Positions 1 through 10,800 of a stretch of 64,000 nucleotides of DNA are shown piece by piece. The DNA is from Sebastes aleutianus (lineage: Eukaryota > Chordata > Actinopteri > Perciformes > Sebastidae), in NCBI GenBank assembly GCA_916700875.1, contig CAKAKS010000032.1:7317001-7381000 (forward strand), in the 5' to 3' direction. Below the pieces are notes generated by a model. The model saw only the letters and a program-made list of their open reading frames with translations. It made no database searches and was not told where the DNA came from. How positions within the stretch are numbered: position 1 is the stretch's first letter; every line of letters starts with the position of its first letter. The translations under genes were made by a program, and so were the position numbers.

Positions 1-24
1 AGCGGCTCCAAGAAAGAAGACTAA
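1..24 (+). CDS. C-terminal codons of a convergent gene, possibly slc66a3 (PQLC3)
   Basis: Frame 1 reads S-G-S-K-K-E-D and then TAA at 22-24; the rest of the gene lies before the window. It is followed by about 400 bp of non-coding sequence ending in a clean AATAAA (427-432), as expected for a last exon plus 3' UTR. In mammals SLC66A3, a PQ-loop membrane transporter family member, is the tail-to-tail neighbour of ROCK2, and its human protein also ends in a short lysine-rich tail. The identity is inferred from synteny and this tail only. A second frame is open to 108-110, so the reading frame is not proved. Confidence 0.4.
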   Translation, partial: SGSKKED

Positions 25-450
25 GCTTTTAAAGTGGGATCCTCCTGAGAATGAGTCCTGTAAACCTGCAGTCCTTCCCCCCCATGTCCTCCAGCTCTGC
101 CCAGCAGAGTGACCCCTGGGGTACTCTGGACTCAGCCTCGACTGAAAAAGCAAACTGTCGAGTACAGTAACAACGGTTATGGAAGCAGCTTTTATATTAC
201 TGACCTTTTTATATTGTTATTACCTCAATATTGAACCCACATATCATTTTTATAACATTCCAGTGACTAAAATCTGCTACAGCTAGTAGTAAGAGGAGAG
301 ACCAATACTTTTTCATACTGTATGTGACAAAATGTAGTGTTTATTAGATAGCCAAGTATATCGGAGACCTTCCTTCTCAGGATATGAAATACTGTATTTT
401 GAAAAGTCCTTTTCTGAACAATTTTTAATAAAGCAAATATTCTAGCTTCT
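25..450 (+). other. 3' UTR of the convergent plus-strand gene
   Basis: No conserved coding sequence is visible after the TAA at 22-24. The stretch is AT-rich toward its end and stops at a canonical poly(A) signal; the cleavage site should fall about 15-25 bp beyond it. The end at 450 is an estimate. Confidence 0.45.
427..432 (+). promoter_or_regulatory. Poly(A) signal AATAAA of the convergent gene
   Basis: Canonical hexamer followed by a T/GT-rich stretch, as at vertebrate cleavage sites. It lies about 400 bp after the proposed stop codon. Confidence 0.55.
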
Positions 451-583
451 TACATCATTTCAGTGTTGTGCATTAAAAACTCTTGAGAAAATGAGCAAAG
501 AAGTTGTTGTGCAACTTTTACAGAATTATAGCTTCCTTTTCAAGACAGAAAAATAATCCAAAACCAAAAGGCACATCCACGTC

Positions 584-589
584 TTTATT
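584..589 (-). promoter_or_regulatory. Candidate distal poly(A) signal on the rock2 strand
   Basis: TTTATT on the plus strand gives AATAAA in the rock2 direction. It is the last such hexamer before the 3' end of the convergent gene, so it is the latest place rock2 could end without overlapping that gene. Several other AATAAA hexamers lie closer to the stop codon (for example near 7111 and 4697), so the used site is not settled. Confidence 0.3.
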
Positions 590-772
590 GTTGAAGTAGT
601 TATTATTATAGAGCTGTTTGGTAGCAAACATGCAGTCTGGATGTAGAGCCCTTAAATACAAAGTGGACAAGGCTGTATAAATAATATACTGTGCACTGTA
701 TGGCATGTAAAATATATACTGTGTATATTTATATGTATAAAACATGCTTCTTGGTTAAAGGAGAGCACTCGC

Positions 773-818
773 TACACACACACACTGGCGCACACACACA
801 CACACGCAAACACACACT
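773..818. repeat. (CA)n microsatellite
   Basis: Interrupted run of CA dinucleotides, broken by CTGGCG and CGCAAA. CA tracts of this kind are common in fish DNA. Confidence 0.9.
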
Positions 819-1073
819 TACTCTCCACCTGCTATATAAGCCACACACACAACCCAAACTCAGAGTTTGGTTACTTTTTAATACAAAAATATCAGGACAA
901 ACACTTTTAGAAAAAAAAAACTTTCAATGGAATAGTGCTGCTCAGTATTTAGACTCATGTAATATGATTGCATACCTTCATCCTTTCTGCTTCTTATTGG
1001 TTAACAGCCCTCATTTTCATTGCCAGGAATGACTAAAAGAACTAACAGGTGGAGGCCTGTGGGTGACAACACT

Positions 1074-1970
1074 TTAAAGGATAACCAGTATTTTTCAACC
1101 TGGACCATATTTCCCCATGTTTTTGTGTTTAACTGACCAATAGGGATGACACTTTTTGAAACTGGTCCAGTATTTTGGGACAACCGCTGTAGCCACTAAA
1201 TGGGCTGTAATGTAATCCTTTGGGGCAACCTGGCACCGTCATTTACGTCCACCAAAAGTGCTTGTTTCTGTCACTAACAGGCTCAGATTGTAATTATAAG
1301 TGTCTGACAACATTATGGTAAAAATCCTACAGAGAAATAAAATGTTTTTCTTACCTTTCGCTTGATCCGGTCTGTTTGTTATTGTGTGTCTCGCTCAGAG
1401 AATTCTCGTTCTGAAATCTTGTGTCGCCTCCGCATTGCGGAAATCATCTAAATTTTAAGCCATGACATTGAAAATATTTTAGATAACACTAAGCTATGCT
1501 TTCTGTATTCCAACACAACAAACTCAACATCAACATTGGCATCCTGTGGCACTCCTCTCTCCATCGTCCCTGATCTCTACCCCTTATTATTTCACACTTG
1601 CTAGAGGTCACTGTTGTGCTCTTTTATACCTTCTTTCGGTGAACTACCATGTGAATAGAACATAAAACCTACAAGTGAGTGTAGTAGGCCCCTACTGACC
1701 CATATCTATGGGGCTTATAGCTACTCATAACGCCTATTTAATAGCCTGACAACAGTCTAATCGGTTGGCCTGTCAGTGGCGAAAACATGCACTTTTAGTG
1801 GACGTAAACTGACGGTGCCAGGTTGCCCCTAATGGTTACATTACAGCTTGTTTAGCGGCTGTAGTATTCCTCCTTCAATACTGAACCGATGTTGTCCCCA
1901 TTGGTCAGTTAGACACAAAAACATTGGGAAAAAAGGGTCCATGTTGAAAAATACCGAAGTTGCCCTTTAA
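1074..1970. mobile_element. Fold-back DNA element with TTAA ends
   Basis: The first about 200 bp (1074-1275) and last about 190 bp (1785-1970) are diverged inverted copies of each other. The outer ends are TTAA followed by AGGATAACC on the left and AGGGCAACT on the right when read inward. Both arms then share a stretch reading TATTTTTCAAC-TGGACC. TTAA at both ends fits a TTAA-targeting superfamily such as piggyBac or Kolobok. No transposase is present, so it is non-autonomous. Confidence 0.7.
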
Positions 1971-3973
1971 GTGTGAGGCCTGAAAAGGCAAACACATGCA
2001 GGTTCACTCAGAGTAGTTGGTGATGAACGGGGGCTTCAGTCAAGTATATTTGGATATAGAAGTAATACAATGCCTGCGTGTCGTCTCTGGTGAAAGCCCA
2101 GATGTACATTCAAACAACAAATAAAGGAGCCGAGCTCGGATCAGAAAAAGCATTAACGGTGCACCCCTTGAATTCAGTAAACATTAACCCTCGTAACTGA
2201 CAGTGCAGGTTTGAAAAGAGTATAGGAATGTGAGGAAACTCGTGACTGGGCCTCCATCCAATGCCGTTCAGAGCCGGATTCTGTTCACTTAGAACCGTTA
2301 CTGTAGTCAAACTGGTGATTCAGAGCGTGCTCGAGTCAGAAATCTGAATAAGAGGCACTCGAGGAATTATTTGCTGGAGGAATCTGACACTCCTTCTTCC
2401 CCCGCCGTGCAGCAGACTTTCCTAGAAGTCACAGCTGGTTTAGCTGGTTAAGTACCTTATTCAAGTTTCTGTGACCCGTGTGGACGCGTGCCTGAAAGCA
2501 GAATCGTGAGGAGCAAAAGAAGCTACAATCAATATGTTTAAAAGAGTTTGAATAAAGCCAAAGTACAGATACTGTATCTGGGATCAAGTTCAACAATCTT
2601 AGCTGTACTCAGCCAACAAATTACAGAATTTACGATCTTCTGAGTGTAGTGTTCCCCATTAAACCCTTCATATTGTTCACAATCATTAAACACAAGAGTG
2701 TCTTTTTAAAATTTGGCCACAAGAATCCCCAAAAGGGTGGTGAGGAAGTGTTTTCCTGTCGGGTCCTTCAATCAGACAGCGTTGAGGTAAGTGTATCCCC
2801 TTCTTGCCAGCCCTGGGCGGGCTCATAAGAGCTCTCTTCTGTTCTGTGGGAGCTCAACGAGACACTCAACTGCTCTAGTCAAGGGCCCGAGAGAAGACTT
2901 CGGCTAATATGCTTACAAGCCGTCCCAGCTCGGTGAAAAGATCACAGGTGTTCAGGTGATAGTCGTTACCGCTTCAAGTACCTGGGAAAGAAGTTCGACA
3001 AAAAGGGGAAATAAAAGGCAGACTTTGTAACTCTCACGAGGCTGAAGCACGACAGGGTGGGCTGTGGAGAAGCGATGTGGAGTTCAGTGTGCTGATCTGC
3101 AAACGGAGCGTTGTATAGTCTTTGATTTGGGAGGACACACACACCCCCCGCCACCTTGATTATGCAGCGCACTCTCAAGCAAGGTTAACTGGAGGGAGAG
3201 AGAGAGAAACAGATGCAAGATTAGTCTCAGTAAATACCTATGTTGCAACAGGTCATGTGCTCATAAGATATAAATATTAATAACAAAAGAATGCTGCACA
3301 AATCACGTTCACACACTTATTTCACAATGTTTCGGTCTTCAGACCTTCACCAAGAAAAGTTTCTGAATTTCTTTGTTTTCCCCACAGTCAAGATGTGTAC
3401 AATTTGATGTGAGAAGTTCTGTTTCTGTCTTTGATAAAAGTTTTGTCCCCCCAATTTACCTCAATACTGTTTTTTTTACACAACTTCAAATGATAAGCAT
3501 CTTTTAATTTAGTTTATTAAACAATTGTGGTGGAGATATACACATTTAACATACAACATTTTACAGTTGAAGTATGAATGTGTCTCTGGTGACAAACTAC
3601 CTAATGAGACACTTAATAGATTACTGCAAACATATCTTTGTATACTGCAACTTATCGGCCGACATATACCAATATACATATACCAATATATCTGCAATAA
3701 GGCAAAATCACAGATACATCATGCTTTATGGAAGCCCCAAGAGGCAAGTGAGAAAAACTAATTCTGGTGATCCATTTTCTAAGTCGAATCTAACTTGTTT
3801 TCTCTCCTGTGTTTAGGACCTAACATTCCTTAAAAAGAATTCCATCTTTTAAACACAACACAAAAAAAAAGTTTTTGCCAAGTTACTATTTTTTTCTATC
3901 TGTGAAAACTGGTAAAAAAATGTTTTGCCAGGTGAATTTTCTTTTTTCCTGTCAAGATAATTTTTCTATTGGC

Positions 3974-4592
3974 TGGTTCAGACTACACAATATCACCCCG
4001 ATAATCGCCCTACACAGCCGTCATAGGGTGTCTGCTCGGACCGGGAACGACAACGAGTGTTGTGCGCGACAATCAATCATTTTATCTCGCGTAGTGTGTC
4101 ATAGTAGACGACAACTGCCACCGCGTCTAAGACACGTCACGATGTCCCGACAGAAAGTCTGACATATTTAATTTTTTTTGCCTTCCACGACGTGTTCCGT
4201 CACGGCTGTGGGCGCACAACTGTAAACAATTGCGAAGCGAAGGAGGAGCAATTTTGGTGCTCTGAGGTGGAATTGTGAAATGGAGGAAAGGTTTGAGAAA
4301 CTATATGTCAACAACACCCCAACTTTTTTGATGTTTCCTTGAGGGACTACCACGACAGAGTGAAAAAAGAAAAAAGCTGGCGTGAAATAGCAGAGGCACT
4401 TCAGCAACCCGGTGAGTAGGCTACTGCCGTCCTTCTTGATGACATCACACACGTTGTGAATGACCATGATGATTGGTTGGTGTAGTCTGTCATGTCTCTC
4501 GGCCAAGTCACGACAAGAATTTATGACTCTCGACCGCCTAATCTGAAATAGCGAGCGTCATAACAGACAAAAATATTGTGTAGTCTGAACCA
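3974..4592. mobile_element. PIF/Harbinger-like non-autonomous DNA transposon
   Basis: Near-identical terminal inverted repeats beginning TGGTTCAGACTACACAATAT bound the element. A 3-bp target duplication GGC is present at 3971-3973 and 4593-4595. Inside is a relic of a MADF (Myb/SANT-like) exon, the accessory protein type that accompanies PIF/Harbinger transposases. The transposase itself is missing. The family call rests on the 3-bp duplication plus the MADF relic. Confidence 0.7.
4280..4411 (+). pseudogene. Relic of a transposon MADF-domain exon
   Basis: From the ATG at 4280 the reading starts MEERFEKLYVN; after one frameshift near 4328 it continues DYHDRVKKEKSWREIAEAL and ends at a splice-donor-like GGTGAGTAGG. 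The Trp-Arg-Glu-Ile-Ala core and the preceding Asp-Tyr-x-Asp-Arg are typical of MADF DNA-binding domains in fish Harbinger elements. The frameshift and lack of following exons make it non-functional. It belongs to the element at 3974-4592, not to rock2. Confidence 0.6.
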
Positions 4593-4950
4593 GGCAGAAG
4601 TGTTTGTTGCTGTAATACTCATTTTGGCCACAAGAGGCTGAAGTGCACCACTACCCCATGTTCTAAATAGAGCTAAAACTTTTAAACCTAAAATTTTATT
4701 AGTTCTTCCAGCTGAGTTTTAATTTCTCAATGCACTCTAAACACAAGGTTCACAGAAAAAAAAAAATGATTTAAAAAGAGGCAACTTCGAAAAATTATCC
4801 TGACAAAACTTTTTTCACAATGTTTCACAGGTAAAAAAAAAAGTTAAAGCATTTAAATCACCCAGTGGCAAGGTGATCCAAACTATCAGGTGAGCATCCG
4901 AGGAAACCCAACAAGCACATGCACTGGGACCAACATATGTGGATGAAGCC

Positions 4951-4995
4951 CACCTCCACCACCACCACCACCACCACCATCACCACCACCACCAC
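4951..4995. repeat. (CAC)n trinucleotide repeat
   Basis: About 15 CAC/ACC units with two interruptions. On the plus strand it gives a spurious poly-histidine reading frame. If rock2 transcripts reach this far it would be a GTG tract in the 3' UTR. Confidence 0.9.
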
Positions 4996-6167
4996 AAACT
5001 GACAACCAGGACCGTGTCTGAACATTTAGTGCAAAAAGACACGTTTTGGTTGTATACACACATTCAGGGATTAGAGTCGTTTACAGGGAAACGTCTGGGC
5101 AAAGGAAGAACAAGGTGGGAGGAGAAGTCATCATTTGGACCAGTGTCCACTGTGGGATTCTTCTGACCTCGTTTTGGAGCCATTTGACCTGCGAGGGCTG
5201 AGGTCAGAGGACATAAGGGCACCATGGGTGAGACATGTTTAAGGACGTTAACAGGATGATGTGACTAGAGAACAGCGTTTTAGCCTCAGCAGCTTTAGAG
5301 GTTAGTCAAAGTTTAGTCTCACATCGTTGTGTTCGACCACCACCCTTAAAACAACATTATGGGTTTCACTTTTTGCTAGTAGAAAATAAGCAGGAGCCAG
5401 TGTTTCCTTCTCTCTTTAAAATCACAGCAAAATTGGGACAGAAGCTGTATAAATTGATGCCCCGTGGAAACAGCGTTCCACTGCCACTGAAATCAACACA
5501 GCACACACAGTTACCATACGCGCTCATCAGAAATGAATAGAGGAACAATCATCATCGATATCATCCAACGCCCAGTGCCAGTCCTGAAGACCAAAGTCCT
5601 CCAATCTGAAAGGGGAGATTAGTTTTGATGGCCAGGTAGCGATTTACTGCACACATACAACCTGCTATCCATAAATCAAGTCTATTCTTGTCAAGTGTAG
5701 CATTGGATACTGTTCTCATTTAAAGAAACTGTGGTGTGTTATAGATATCTGTGTGATTAGATATCCTGAGCCACACACAACAAGACTGAACAGAGGTGAA
5801 ACGAGCTCATCATGTATACAGAGAACAAAGCTCCACAGCTGCTCACGTTCTCCACACCTCTCACTGAATTCTAGATTCTAGGTTATAGACTCGTTTTATA
5901 CTCCTCTACAGGAACGGCTCCACTGCAAAAATATAACAGTCTTTGGGGTTTCACAACATTAGCTTTCATACAAGTTGAGTACAGAAATATCAACATTGCT
6001 TTTGTTAGATGTGGTGTCCCTGGATGCACTACAGATGAGACCAATACCAGCGGTTTTGGACTTAAGTGGCCAATTTTCAGCATATTTAAATTTGGTAATT
6101 TCAGGACAAAAGATTCTGAATATTCAAGTATAATACGGTGGGAAAAATTTCTCTGACTTACTTTTGT

Positions 6168-6244
6168 GTTCCCTCGCAAAAGCCTTTGCATTACTTTGAA
6201 ATAAATTTGCGTTCCCTCACAATATATGTTACATTCCCTTGCAA
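6168..6244. repeat. Three diverged copies of a 12-mer, GTTCCCTCGCAA
   Basis: Copies lie at 6168-6179, 6211-6222 and 6233-6244, with one to three mismatches, separated by AT-rich spacers. A further loose match is near 7205. I recognise the motif from fish interspersed repeats but cannot name the family. Confidence 0.5.
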
Positions 6245-6464
6245 TAACTTTTAAATGACATTGCATTTAAGCTAGGTTTGGTAATCTTAAGAAATTAGAG
6301 AGAGTACGGTGGACTTTATAAATGATATAAATTACATGCGAAAGACAAATACCCATATAAAGAGAAGCTGACAGAGGCAAAGGGGCCATAGCCTATATTA
6401 CAAAATTTAGTCAGTTATTGATATAAATCCTTAAGAATTAGAAGGACCATGACAGCTTGCCACC

Positions 6465-6539
6465 CAGATGTTCACTAACACCAATACACATCAGTGACCT
6501 TAATGGTCACTGATGTGTATTGGTGTTAGTGAACATCTG
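6465..6539. repeat. Perfect 35-bp inverted repeat with a 5-bp spacer
   Basis: Arms 6465-6499 and 6505-6539 are exact reverse complements around the spacer TTAAT. The arms are not low-complexity. RNA from either strand would form a fully paired hairpin. No transposon ends or target duplication were recognised around it. Confidence 0.9.
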
Positions 6540-7636
6540 TCAGCAGTTCAAAATTAAATATGTTAATCTTTGGAGGCCGATGTCCAATTTACAAACGGGT
6601 AGGTATATGACATTAAGACCTACAGGCCAAATGCCAATTACACAATCATCCGAAGCGAGCGACCGAAAGATAAGCTAGCTAATGTCATGCTTACGGAATA
6701 CTAACAAAACGTCGGCTAATACGGCATTTTTAATCTACTGGTATCTCGCAAAACGAAATTCATAACGTTAGCCTACCTTTGTGTCTGACTGTATACTATA
6801 TATACTACAATTCTGCTTTTGAGTCATATTCACTGTGCAGTGTTTTGTATTATCTTTTCTCACCCTTTATCCTCCAAAAATGGCCGACTTGCTGTCGGTG
6901 ACGTCACATTCCCGTTCCCTATTGTTAGTACGAACAGCTGTCAAGCTAGCAGCTTGTGGAAGACTCCGGTGACTTGCAATGAGTGCACAGACAGATTGAG
7001 CGCAAGTAGGCAGCTCGGTTCTATCATTTCATTAGCCCCGAATGTAACGATTGGATGAGTTTATTACAATCCTGCGACAGCCACAGATGCTGTTTTTTTT
7101 TGGTCAGAGTTTTATTGGTCGCTGTCGGAATGTAATGAGAATCTCAACAAATATAACAAAAGCGTTTTTGAAGAAGATTAGCAACTCTAGCTTTAAGTTC
7201 TGCATTCCATCGCAATATTTTGTGTGTTTCCTCTGACTCATAGGAACAGTGAGTGTGTTGATCCAGTCCAGTTATAATACACTGCCAGTCTAGGGAAACG
7301 TTGTGCAGATACTAGAGGAATGAGAGATGATGTGACACTAAGCCCAGCTGCTCTGCCTGGCTGTACTGAGTGAAGCTGCAACTGTGGATATGATTACTAT
7401 ACTTTGACCCCTTAAACCATTCTAACTCCATTTAACAAGGTTACTTTCTCAATAGTGTGTATTAAAATCCCACAATCTATTCTTTGCCTCACTGGAGACG
7501 TCCTGCTTGTACCAACATTTCATACAAACTTGAACACAACTAATCTTATGGGAAAGATTTTTTTGTTTTTTTAAAGCTTGTCCAAGAAGCAATAAAAAAA
7601 CAACAACTGTTCAGACATGATCTCTTGTCTGCCTCG

Positions 7637-7854
7637 CTACCTGCTCTTGCTGGTGGGGAGCTGTCGACTGGGCCTCCTCAAGGACTGGCTGGGTTGGACC
7701 TTCATGGAAGCGCGTGGCGAGGAACGCGCAAACTGGTCTGGTGGCGGAGGCTTCTTGGGGATCTTCTTGACCAGTCGGCTCACCCACTTCTGCTGCTCCT
7801 CCTGGGATATGGCCAGCAGCAGCAGATTCTTGGCCGAAGACACGTCATAGTTCA
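7637..7854 (-). CDS. rock2: rock2 exon 31 (residues 1304-1375) and stop
   Basis: Encodes NYDVSSAKNLLLLAISQEEQ, the last PH helix QKWVSRLVKKIP and a basic, proline/serine-rich tail ending PTSKSR, then TAG. The tail is of ROCK2 type. Confidence 0.97.
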
Positions 7855-10800
7855 CTGGTGGTGGGAGAGAAGTGCAATTTTCAGGTATAGTCTTTAGTTA
7901 TCTTTATTAGCAACATTGGTATTACTGAAAATTCACAATTTCATTTTTCACCTAATAGTTAATTAACCAGACAAGTCCCTGTGTGAAGCGTCCTACCTTT
8001 GCACGGAGCGATGATCTCCTCCTTCTTGTCCATGTGGTCCTTGTGGCACTTGATGTGGCAGCGGCGGCACTCCAGAGCGGGCGGCGGTTTGAACATGTTC
8101 CACAGCGGCTTGGTGCACGCCTCGCAGTTGGTGGGGAAATGGTAGAGCGTGGGGATGAACTCGTGGCCCTTGTGGCAGATGTAGCTGGACTTCTCTCCGA
8201 GCGGATCCACAGGAAACTCGGGCTCCTTTTTGCTCTCGCCTTCATTGGCATAAAGAATCTGGACAGTTGATAGAGAATGAGGATAATGAGCATTTATGTT
8301 CTAAATTTGTGCCTTTGACACTCAGCAAACAAGAAACACATACTGAACATACGGAAGTTCAAATTCAAGACATCACAGTACAATTCAGAAATTTCAATAA
8401 CACACCTGGAATATCCTGGGAATCTCTTTGGCGTCAGCGCGGTACACGTCTGTTTGAGTGACAGGCCTCACATGGAAGAGTTTGCTGTGTGAAGAGAATA
8501 AGTTAGTGTCCCGTTATCACAGCAAGTCAGCTGCACATCACTTCATCAACAAATGCTCCTACAGGAAGTACTTCAACTAAAACTGACACGAGTCCTGGGT
8601 TGTCTCCTCAGCAGAGGGGGATCAGAGGCCTGTACTACGAAGCAGGATTTGGGGTTAGCGAGGTAATTCCTGGATGAACTCTGGGTTTTCCGTCCTACGA
8701 CCTCTTACCGGTGTACATCACCATGGTAATTTATGCTGAACACTTAACCTGCTCCGGAGCAGGCTATGTTCGAGATAAGAGATCAACTCGTATAAAAGCA
8801 CCGCCTACTGACCAATCAGAGCTCAGTGTGCAGATCGTATGATAATATTACACAAATACGAAGAAGTGACAGTCATAATCCAGACTAAAAGCAACACAGG
8901 TTTAAACTGACAAATGCAGGAAGGACAGCTGGCTGTATGCTGTGGGTGCTTATGTTTATATCTTTATTGTTTTACTGGCTTGTAAGTCCGTTTTACAACG
9001 CCGGAATCAGGGACGCAGCTAAAAGAAGGCTGAAATAGTCATATACGCCAAATCAATAACAAAAGGCATAAAGAAGTGTAATCTAATCATCTATTCTATT
9101 TTGAAAGCTATTTATATATCACTGCCCCATCTAGACGACTATATTTGACTTTTGAGTATTCCGTTAAATTAATAAGACCGTTAAAGTGGCAGTAGTCAGT
9201 ATATATTTTTGGCATCATTGGGCAAAAATTCCATAATAACCTTTCAGCATATTGTAATTCAAGTGTTCGGAGAGATAACTAGACTTCTGCTCCTCCTCTT
9301 GGCTCCGTTTTCAGGCGTTACAAAATCTAGCCGGTGACGGAAGACTTTGACCAATCACAGGTCATTTCAGAGAGAGAGAACGTTTCCTATTGGCTGTGCT
9401 TCGGTCATGTGAACCGGTGCTTGGCGTTCCTTCAAGACAGTAGACTTGTCCATGTTTGTGATTGGTCACCTGCTGCAAACACCGTCCCTTTTATGTGAAC
9501 GCACTCATAGCCAGATGATTGAGGAACGCTAGATTGATTTACAGAGTTGATAACCACTGTCGTAGGACCGCTTAGCGGGATCGCGGTTGTTCGGGTTAGT
9601 TAAGCCAGGTAATGAGAAGATAACCTGGGTATGTAGAACTCTGGTGTTATACTCACTCTATATCCAGCACCATGTAGGGAATGGACTGCTCTTTGTCCTG
9701 CTCGTTGTTGTAGAAGAGAATCTTCTTGCTGCTCACAACAACATACTGCAGTAACAGAACACACATGTTAAGGTTATGTTAAATCAAGGAGAGACTGTTG
9801 TATGTCATCGAAGCAGCTTCACTCTCTCTCTCTACCTTTTTCTCCCATCCAAACTTCTTGGTGTTGTTTCTCACAGGGAGAGAGAGCCAGCCCTCCAGCC
9901 TGGTTTCTGAGAGAGCAAAAGAGCAGGAGATGTGGAGGTTACAGTATGTAAACATAATGATAATCTGTTAGCATTACCAACCAACTCCATTTTAATTTTC
10001 CTAAATAAAAAGCTGCTATTATTCACGCCACATGAGTGAAGCATTGAAACATTGATGCAGCTCCATCAGTGTATCTTTACAGACTGTATTACCAACACCA
10101 GTTCTGGTACCAGGTCTAATCCACTTCTTTATATATAACTGTATTTACCGAATGAAAGTGCATTTTCTAAAAACTAAATCCGTGCCGGACTGTCACAGTA
10201 CAGGGGTCATGGTCCGGTGCACGCAGCACCACACGGTACAGTACAGTATAATGACAATGAATATGAAGTTTGATAAGAGATGGCAGAGCTCTCACCTGTG
10301 TATGCATCATCAGATTCAAACTCTGGCCCACTGCTGACGCTGGCAGAATCCATCGATTGAACACTGAGCGTCTGCAGGAGGTTCCTCAGCTGCTCGATGT
10401 CGCTGTCCTTGCTGTCCAGGGCCATCTGCAGCTCAGTGCGCATCTGGCTCTCATCAGACAGTTGCTGCAAATAAAGAACAGAAGAAGCAAGGTCCAGTCA
10501 AAGATACTGCTGCACATGCTGGTCCAGCCTATACAAATTGTTGTTACTCAAGGGTGAATTATCTTCCACATGTGTGCCTAAAATGACATTATTAATGAGG
10601 AATGATTATACATGACGAGACAGAATACTGGACTGTTCTACTGACCGCCTGCATTTCGTTGATCTCCCTCTGATATTTAATGATGCTGCTGTTGAGTTTT
10701 TCCTTCTCCGACCTCAGCTCCAACTGCAGCTTCCTGTTCTCCTTCTCCTTCCGCCGCAGTTCTGTGTCGTTGCCACGGCGACTGCCTCCGACGCGGTCCA

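Larger units (their letters stand above)
590..7636 (-). other. rock2 3' UTR and tail-to-tail intergenic interval
   Basis: This 7 kb follows the rock2 stop codon and contains no further coding exon that I can support. It holds a CA repeat, a TTAA-flanked fold-back element (1074-1970), a Harbinger-like element (3974-4592), a CAC repeat (4951-4995), a diverged 12-mer repeat (6168-6244) and a perfect palindrome (6465-6539). The parts at 450-1070, 1971-3970, 4600-6160 and 6540-7636 show nothing else recognisable. How much of it is transcribed as UTR cannot be told from sequence. Confidence 0.5.

Noticed and set aside
4939..5166. Open frame with a poly-histidine run
   Set aside because: It is the translation of the CAC repeat and has no homology.
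8462..8484. Alternative acceptor positions around exon 29
   Set aside because: Only the acceptor giving CAAACTC joins in frame to the GA left by exon 28 and restores the Asp-Lys-Leu-Phe sequence expected for ROCK2.
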